A DNA stretch of 64,000 nucleotides from Acephala macrosclerotiorum (taxonomy: Eukaryota > Ascomycota > Leotiomycetes > Helotiales > Mollisiaceae): positions 124,001 through 188,000 of the forward strand of contig MU119264.1 in the NCBI GenBank assembly GCA_014904845.1. The letters run 5' to 3'. Made by a program: the position numbers and the translations under genes. The notes under the pieces were generated by a model that worked only from the letters and a program-made list of their open reading frames with translations, did no database searches and was not told the origin of the DNA. Of the stretch, positions 57,485-64,000 are shown piece by piece (within the stretch, counting starts at the first letter, position 1; each line of letters begins with the position of its first letter).

Positions 57485-59993
57485 CTTTCGAAATAATTGA
57501 GAAGGCAGTCTATCAGAACTTGTCAGCGAGGACGGGCAACTCGTGTCGTCGACCTCTCGAATTGGAAGATGGCTATGGTGGACTTATACCCTCGGTCAGG
57601 GGTATCACAGGCACGCTAGCACTCAACATTTTTTTTGTCCTCTGAAGCTGAGGAAGGCGGAATGCACCAGGATGTATCCTGTTCAATCTACACGAAGATT
57701 GGCGGCCAGGAGAAGATTGAGCCTCGTGAGTTGTGCTAGTCCTGATGATCACCACCTGGACCGTCACCCCGCAAATACTACTGTAGGGCTAGGTCTCGAG
57801 GTGGATGAGTGATCGCCAAAAATTTCCCCGCGCGCCTTCCGGAATCATTTTCTCTAGCATTTAGATCCGCTCGAACAGGCTTTGACTTCAACGGCTCGTG
57901 AACTTAACCTTGGTTTTCGACAGTGCCTTCCTAGCTGGTTGAGCGATGGGAAAGGTCAAAAAAAAAAATTCTCAGGGACGGAATTAGAGACGGAATTAGA
58001 GATGGAACCCTGCAGGAACGACTTAGGATCAAAAGCGTGCATCGTAAGTGGAAACTTTCATTATGACCATTGCGAGCAGAGACGCATTCAGTTGTTCGTA
58101 TTCGTTTACGAAGTTAGCGTGCGATTGGGGGAGATCCACCGAGATGGAAGGTGCGTTGGAGTTGGTGATCTGTGATAACCTTATTCTAAAGAGCAAGAAG
58201 AGTAACCAACTAGAGGATTGTATCTGCACTCTTGCTACTGTAGGTATTTCTGTTACTGACCTTAGCCGCGTCTAGACCCCGTTCTTGCACCGCTAATGCA
58301 TAAATATATGTAACGGCGGCACGTAAATTTTGATTCATACGCAACCTTGTCTTTTCTTCTTCTTTTTTAGTTCTATATCGTGGTGACAAGAGTCAAAAAA
58401 TGTGTAGAAATTTGGTGGAAGAAGTCCTCGGCGAAAGGGAGAGAGGCTCGAGCGATGCGATCACGGGCCTCGCCTATTGTATGATCCGTCTTATTGAAGA
58501 CGATCAAAGCTTTCCTTGGCCACCAGTATCTCCTGTGAGCCGGCCCTAGTTGGCCATTGTAGGAGCGAAGAACAAAAGCGGTCAAAAGAGAAATCGCGTA
58601 CCGTCGATCTTAGGCAAGGGCCGTTCAGAGCACCTGAGCGGAGGGATCTTCGTGGCTTTCAGCCAGAACCGGGATATTCGTAGAATGATTCCAAGCGACG
58701 CCGTCACCCACGAGCAAGAAACATACTACCTACCATAGCCTTAGAGAGTGCCTCGAAAGAGACTGGCAAATTTGTTCCACGCTCCTTCTTTAGCCCTTGC
58801 GGTGTCAGAGAAAAGCGACCACCAAGTCCCATAGCATGGAACATTGGGGGTCACCCTCGGATCATGCCCGTACTGTTAAGCAAAGTCATCTCTCATGACT
58901 TCGTCGGTTAATTCTCGAGCTTTAATGCAATGCACCTCAGGTTCCGGGACATTTATTGCTCTCATTTCCAGTTCTCCGGAGCTACGTGTGTCGCTGGTAC
59001 CCGACATCGCGCTCTGATGTGGTCAGAAGCTGTATAAAATGTTCAGATTATTCTTTGAAGTCAACGAGTTGATCTCATAACCGATAGGCAATGCTTTTGC
59101 AAGCAAAGGTTAACCGGCTATTAGCTAGCTGTATTTGTGCTCTAGTTTAAAATATTCATTCCCATCCGATGGAATGGCTTCCCCCTTAACTTCCTCGCTT
59201 GAGAGGCTGACATGCTCGCTTAGCCCCTTTATTTGCCCCACACTTCGACAAGAGCAAGTGAGCAAATTGGACTGCGATTGAGGAAGGGGCTCACAGGCAG
59301 ATTGACTGACCAGTTGAGGGGTGCGCCTCATTTATTGTTTGTTGTCTGCTAGAGGACATCGGACCATTTTCCAACGGAACACCGTATTGCTCATTGTCTA
59401 AGCCGAGGCATTTCGAGCCACGAGGAAGATGCGATTAGCACATAAACTTTTGAGTAAATATTCCAGTAACTAAACACCATTGACTGGACAGCTATTCGGA
59501 TCACTGGACGGAGTTCGGCCTTGAGATGCCGCTGTGGCGAAACCAGCATCCGAGAGCCAAGCATTTCGTTCAGTTGTTTCACCTCTGTTCCACCTCGTTC
59601 TAGCCTTCGCTGCTCATACTCCATTTAACAAGCTTCAATCCAACATCGAAATCAGACGACAATGCGATTGGATACGGAACCTAATAATTGCTCGCCCATC
59701 TCAAGCGATCTCCCGCAGAGCCTAAGGCGATCAGAACAGTTCTCTCTTGAAACGGTTCCGGTTCAACTTCACAACTTCAGATGGACTTTCAGCGTTGATG
59801 CAATTGAACGAATACCGGCATTGAGCAGAAAATGAGCTGTGGCTCGGATTCATCCGATGCTGAATTTGTGTCATCGAGGATATGCTGGAGGCTGAGAGAG
59901 TACTTGAGAGGAAGAGGTCCCGGCTTGAACTTTCGTTTGTCGTCAATTGTTTGAATCCTATATCAATATCCTCATTAATTCTAAACTAGCATC
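57485..59993. other. 2.5-kb stretch without a supported gene
   Basis: Only short frames (up to 97 codons). The 58373-58585 minus frame is the most protein-like, but it has no known motif. No RNA gene or repeat seen. The last 300 bases are the cutinase promoter. Confidence 0.4.
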
Positions 59994-60998
59994 ATGAGAT
60001 CAGCACTGCTTCTAGGCTTCAGCCTCAGCCTCTCCTCGGCCGTGATACTGAAGGACATAGCACTCAAAGGTGCTTTTCCATCCATCTCCCATGACACCAA
60101 TTCCACGAATTCAAACACGACAGCTTGCGCAACAGGTGTTCATATGATTGTTGCTCGTGCAAGTACCGAGCAGCCAGGACAAGGCATCATTGGTGCAGTC
60201 GCGACTCAGGTCCAGCAACAAGTCCCAGGCTCTGACTCAGAAGCTGTGGACTATCCTGCAACGCTGACCGATTACCTGAATTCGGAGGCAAGTGGTGTGG
60301 CCGCCATGACGAAGTTAGTAGAGAATTATGCTGCAAGGTGTCCGAACAGTAAGATGGCTTTGTTGGGATATTCGCAGGTATGTGAGCAAGAAAGATGAAA
60401 GGAGTACTGACTGACGATGTGTTCAGGGCGCGCAAGTCGTTGGCGATATGATGTGTGGGACGAGTGAGACTAATTTCAACTCGACCCAACCTCTTTCCGC
60501 AGCGTTGTCGAAGAACAGTAAGTCTGCTTATCCACTCCCAATCCAGTCTCTCGGCCCTCCCTAGGCTCTTTGTACTCCTATCTTGCAGCGAGGGTTTTCA
60601 TTGATCGAGACACTCGGCCTAGCTAGAAAATGTCCCCACGAGACTAGGAGATTGAGAACCCCAACGACTTCGAAATCCCCAAAATGCTCCTCAAACTGAC
60701 TCTTCTTCTAGTTGTCGCTATCGTCCAGATGGGCGACCCCACCCACGTTCCAAATCTATCACAAGATGTCGGAAACAGCACCAAGACAGGAATATTCCCT
60801 CGAAAGAATACGACTTGCGGTAATTCGGCGGCTATCACACAAAGCTACTGCAATGCGAACGATAAGTTCTGTGACAGTGGTAATAGTATACAAGTTCACA
60901 TTAGCTATGTTCAAGTTTTTGGAACGCAGGCGGCCCAATTCATTGTTGGGAAAGTTGGAGGAAACAGCACGAGTAATAGCACGGTTAAGGCGGCATGA
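59994..60998 (+). CDS. Secreted cutinase/acetylxylan esterase family (CE5) enzyme
   Basis: Three exons (59994-60377, 60427-60517, 60712-60998) encode 253 aa. Intron 1 is 49 nt; intron 2 is 194 nt, long for this genome. A signal peptide (MRSALLLGFSLSLSSAVIL) precedes an N-glycosylation-rich pro-region. The CE5 fold follows: GVHMIVARASTEQPGQG, then LLGYSQGAQVVGD with Ser about 127 completed by intron 1 splicing, IVQMGDPTHVP, the catalytic Asp in NDKFCDSGN and the His in IQVHISYVQVFG. Paired cysteines fit the family disulfides. The ARASTEQPGQG start is closer to acetylxylan esterases and cutinase-like esterases of ascomycetes than to classical cutinases, so the substrate (cutin, xylan acetate or similar) is open. 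Acts outside the cell. Confidence 0.85.
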
Positions 60999-61105
60999 TA
61001 GTGAAAGGTCGGTGTGTTTTGAGTGGTTCTCTTTTCTGTACATATCAGCTGTTCTATACTTGTACTTATGAATCGAGCTTTGTAGATCCATGTAGAGAAG
61101 TCTCA

Positions 61106-62036
61106 TCAGTCAATGTACTTCCCGAACCACTCCAAGACAGTGTTGTACCCCTTCAAGTAAGCCTTCTTGCATTCCTCATCCTCCAGGTTTCCACGAGCGC
61201 TCATCCATCCATGGACTTGCTCGGAGAAAGCCTCGACGTGCTTCTCAACCGTTAGAGCCTTGTTGAAAGCTTCGACTTCCTCATTTGACTCTTCTTCAGA
61301 GGCAAGGAAGCACATCGGAATAGTGACTTTGGCGGCGTCTTCTGGCGCGATCATGCCTGGGTGGCATTGGGCAGAGACTTTGAAGAGTGTGTCTGCGCCT
61401 GAGGTCACAGAGACGACTTTGCCACCCCAGCAGAACTGAATTGGTCAGTAGGAAGTAGGCTAGATCTTGGATAGATATCGTACACCAAGGGCGGCCCATG
61501 TCTTCTTCCCATACTTGGCCTCGATAGCTGCGAGTATTTGAGGAATGCGCGGAATAGCAATAGCAGGTGTGTGAGACGGAAACCAGCCATAGAGTCCTTT
61601 CTTCTGTTCCTCAGTGACTGGTGGGTACCTTAACATTTGTTAGCAAGATTCTTCGAGAAAGTGGGGGAGAGCGGGATTAGCTACCAGGCAATGTCACACG
61701 GGTCGCCCTCAAAGAAGTCGGGCATGAAGACTTGATATTGATGTCCCTCGTCAGAAGTACTGAGAATGTCTGCTCCTTGGATTGTCTGTGGGAAGTATCC
61801 AAAGATGTCATAGATGACAAGAATGGCAAGTTTGGCTGATTCTGGACCAGTGACATCTGAATGATCCATCTGAGGTCAGCACTTCTGCGAGAGATTGGCG
61901 GCAATTTGCAGTGGAATCACGAACATGTTTTGAGGCCATCAATAGCTTCATATTTCCCCTTTGACTCATAGCCTTTCGCGACGATGGGTGGAATGTTACA
62001 GCATGCTTTGCTGTGGCCTCCAATTGACTCGACCAT
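61106..62036 (-). CDS. Dienelactone hydrolase family protein
   Basis: Four exons (62036-61925, 61856-61685, 61628-61484, 61435-61106) encode 252 aa, the usual length. Introns are 68, 56 and 48 nt and all junctions keep frame. The order of motifs is typical: SIGGHSKACCNIPP, KLAILVIYDIFGYFPQTIQG, VFMPDFFEGDP, the nucleophile GFCWGGK with Cys about 145 (made across intron 3), and the catalytic His in EQVHGW. Family members hydrolyse dienelactone in chlorocatechol breakdown; fungal paralogues act on varied lactones and esters. No signal peptide, so cytosolic. It converges with the cutinase gene, only 107 bp apart. Confidence 0.87.
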
Positions 62037-63234
62037 GCTGACGTTTTTCTAGAAAGGTGCGAGGAGAAAGAGAAAAGGATTGACTTGATGAAGAGATTTA
62101 GAAGCTGCCTCTTGACGTTTATATTGACTCTTCTCTCTGCTGACAGATCCACGAGCTCTCGGCCGCCTTTGCAGCAGCTCAGTGCATGGACGGCACAGCA
62201 ATTGTCTATGTACCCCGCCTGGGATGAAGACGACGCCGGATGAGTGTGGCGGAGCAGTTCAAGTGGAGATGAACAGTTCAAAAGGGCTGAAATATGGCGC
62301 TGAAGAATTACTGGAGCCTTGAGCCGTTCCCACTTGAGATGCTGTTGTCGTCTTCAGAAGGGCGTCGAAGTGATCGGAAGTGGGATTTAAAGACCAGTAC
62401 GAAAGTTGCCGAAACCTACGCCTTGCAAGTGCAGAACTCAGACCGCCCCTCTTCTGCGCGAGTGACCACGACAACACCACAAATTTCCAAGACAAAAGCC
62501 CACAATCGACAAAGGAATATCTGCCGTTCGACTCCTAGGCCCCAATTGATGCATACCATGCGCAATTGATAGCTGAAGCTCAAACAACGGGGCAGCAAAG
62601 GACTGATTGTGGAACTCCCGGTTTTGGACGAACACTACAAATGATGTGGGAGTGAGGTCCGGCATACAGTATCGACAGCGTCCACATCTCCTGGTTGGCA
62701 AGAACAGACGGTCGACAAGCTGTACGAATGCTCATTGATGAGCCTGTATTGACGCTTCCACGTGGTCTGGGTGGTAGTGGATGCTGGAAAAGTCCTGCTG
62801 TCCTGCAAAGAGACGCGGAAAACACTGTGGAGGCTCCCACTTGAGGTCATGCCTACTTCACCAAGTAGCTCAAACATCGACATACAACTTGGCCAGGTTA
62901 CGGTTGGATTCGAGATTACCTGCATAGACTGGGTAGTGCCTCCATCCTGGGTCGATGGGGCTCCAGTCTGAGGCGACGCGTCGTGAATACACTTACTCGA
63001 GTGTATCCTTGACAAATTACTTGAAGAGGGTGTCAATTTGAGTGATATATTCGATGGACTTGATGGTCTGGTTGGATTGATTAAGGTGGTAAGATCTAGC
63101 TAGGTGCGAGGACATTATATCCATTGCAGTGCTTACTCAGCACTAAAACCACTCGAAAGTCTAATACGCCTTCTGCTGAGGAGCACTATAGAGATATATC
63201 TATTCCAATGTCCAAAATGATGTAAATAATCAAT
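62037..63234. other. Intergenic stretch without a supported gene
   Basis: Promoter of the dienelactone hydrolase, then short frames (62259-63036, minus) without domains. Base composition falls sharply towards AT near the right end. Confidence 0.4.
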
Positions 63235-64000
63235 GTCTTTACGTGACTATTGTATTAACTATTATTGTGATTTATCGTTTTTTATTTCTTATTAATTATA
63301 GCGTCGAATCGTCGTAAAAAGTTTTATTAAACTTTGTAGTACTAGTTTTAATTGCTTCGTAAAAAAAACTTATAGAGAACTAAAAAAAGTCTATTTTCTC
63401 TATGGGAGTTCGATTTTAAATAAAATATTTTCAATTTTTATTCTATAATTAAAAAGTATTTTAAATTTGTTTAAAAAAACTTTCGTTTTATTTTAATTTA
63501 TTTTTTTATTATTATTATTTTAATTTTTAAAATTCGTAAATAGTATTATAATTTTTTTTATATTAAACTAGTTTTCATTTAAATTTATTATAATTTTATA
63601 AATTGTAAATCGATTATAAAATAATTGTTTTATAAAAATATTTACGATTTAATCGTTTTTTAAAATTGATTTTATTTTTAATTTATTTTTAATAATTATA
63701 TCATTTTTTATATAAAAATATCAAATTTTAATATATTTAAATTTATTTAAAAATTTCGTATTCGTATTAAAATCGATCGTAAAAAAATTATCGTAATATA
63801 AAATAAAAAATTTTTTATAAATTTTTTTAATAATTTTCGATTATAATTTTTTTAATTAAATTATTTTTTTGGCGATTTTATTCGTTATTATAATTTTTAT
63901 TTTTATTGAATTTTATATTATATTTTGTTATTTTTATATTATTTATAATATTATTTTATTTTTTAGTATTATTATTTATTTTAAAAACGATTTACGATCG
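63235..64000. repeat. AT-rich, RIP-like decayed block with CpG retained
   Basis: Composition drops to almost only A and T. By hand count, 63661-64000 holds 13 C and 17 G in 340 bases, and 11 of each are in CpG dinucleotides. Chance would give about one CpG. No open frame, so the source element cannot be named. The pattern fits repeat-induced cytosine mutation of a transposon relic in which C outside CpG was changed and C in CpG survived. The block continues beyond the window. Confidence 0.85.

Overview
The window is nuclear DNA from a filamentous ascomycete (Pezizomycotina; a Leotiomycetes-like fungus is my impression, not shown). Signs of this are short spliceosomal introns (mostly 43-95 nt), fatty acid synthase split into FAS1 and FAS2, plant-polymer esterases, and repeats and pseudogenes with C-to-T type damage resembling repeat-induced point mutation (RIP). 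Gene models were spliced by hand: frame continuity across each junction was checked, no transcripts were available.

Layout. 0.2-2.9 kb: an unusual two-exon gene whose product carries about eight Zn2Cys6-type cysteine clusters. 3.2-13.8 kb: gene-poor, with a broken secreted-protein gene, an alpha/beta hydrolase, a tRNA-like locus, a broken RING-H2 gene, an 8-cysteine secreted protein and a 283-bp MITE. 15.65 kb: an intron-containing tRNA-Asn. 16.7-21.8 kb: BRE2/ASH2-like COMPASS subunit, a small membrane protein and a cytochrome P450. 21.8-25.4 kb: no gene I can support. 25.5-31.6 kb: a membrane protein with a GC-AG intron, an F-box-like protein and actin-related protein ARP9, with a 23-bp minisatellite that contains the assembly gap. 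32.1-34.3 kb: a nine-exon feruloyl esterase/tannase. 35.3-48.9 kb: FAS1 and FAS2 divergently transcribed from a shared 1.6-kb region. 50.2-62.0 kb: enol-lactonase-like hydrolase, sulfotransferase-like protein, family 2 glycosyltransferase, a GMC oxidoreductase pseudogene, cutinase and dienelactone hydrolase. 63.2-64.0 kb: AT-rich DNA in which the surviving C and G are mostly in CpG.

How the genes relate. FAS1 and FAS2 together form the cytosolic fungal fatty acid synthase. BRE2 (H3K4 methylation) and ARP9 (SWI/SNF and RSC remodelling) are chromatin housekeeping genes. Feruloyl esterase, cutinase, GMC oxidoreductase and the two ring-lactone-type hydrolases fit attack on plant cell wall, cuticle and aromatic compounds, but their spacing and mixed orientation do not show a co-regulated cluster. 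I see no complete biosynthetic cluster, CRISPR array or intact transposon. The best candidate for something undescribed is the poly-Zn2Cys6 protein at the left end. The strongest genome-defence signal is the CpG-retaining decay at the right end, with stop- and frameshift-bearing pseudogenes elsewhere.
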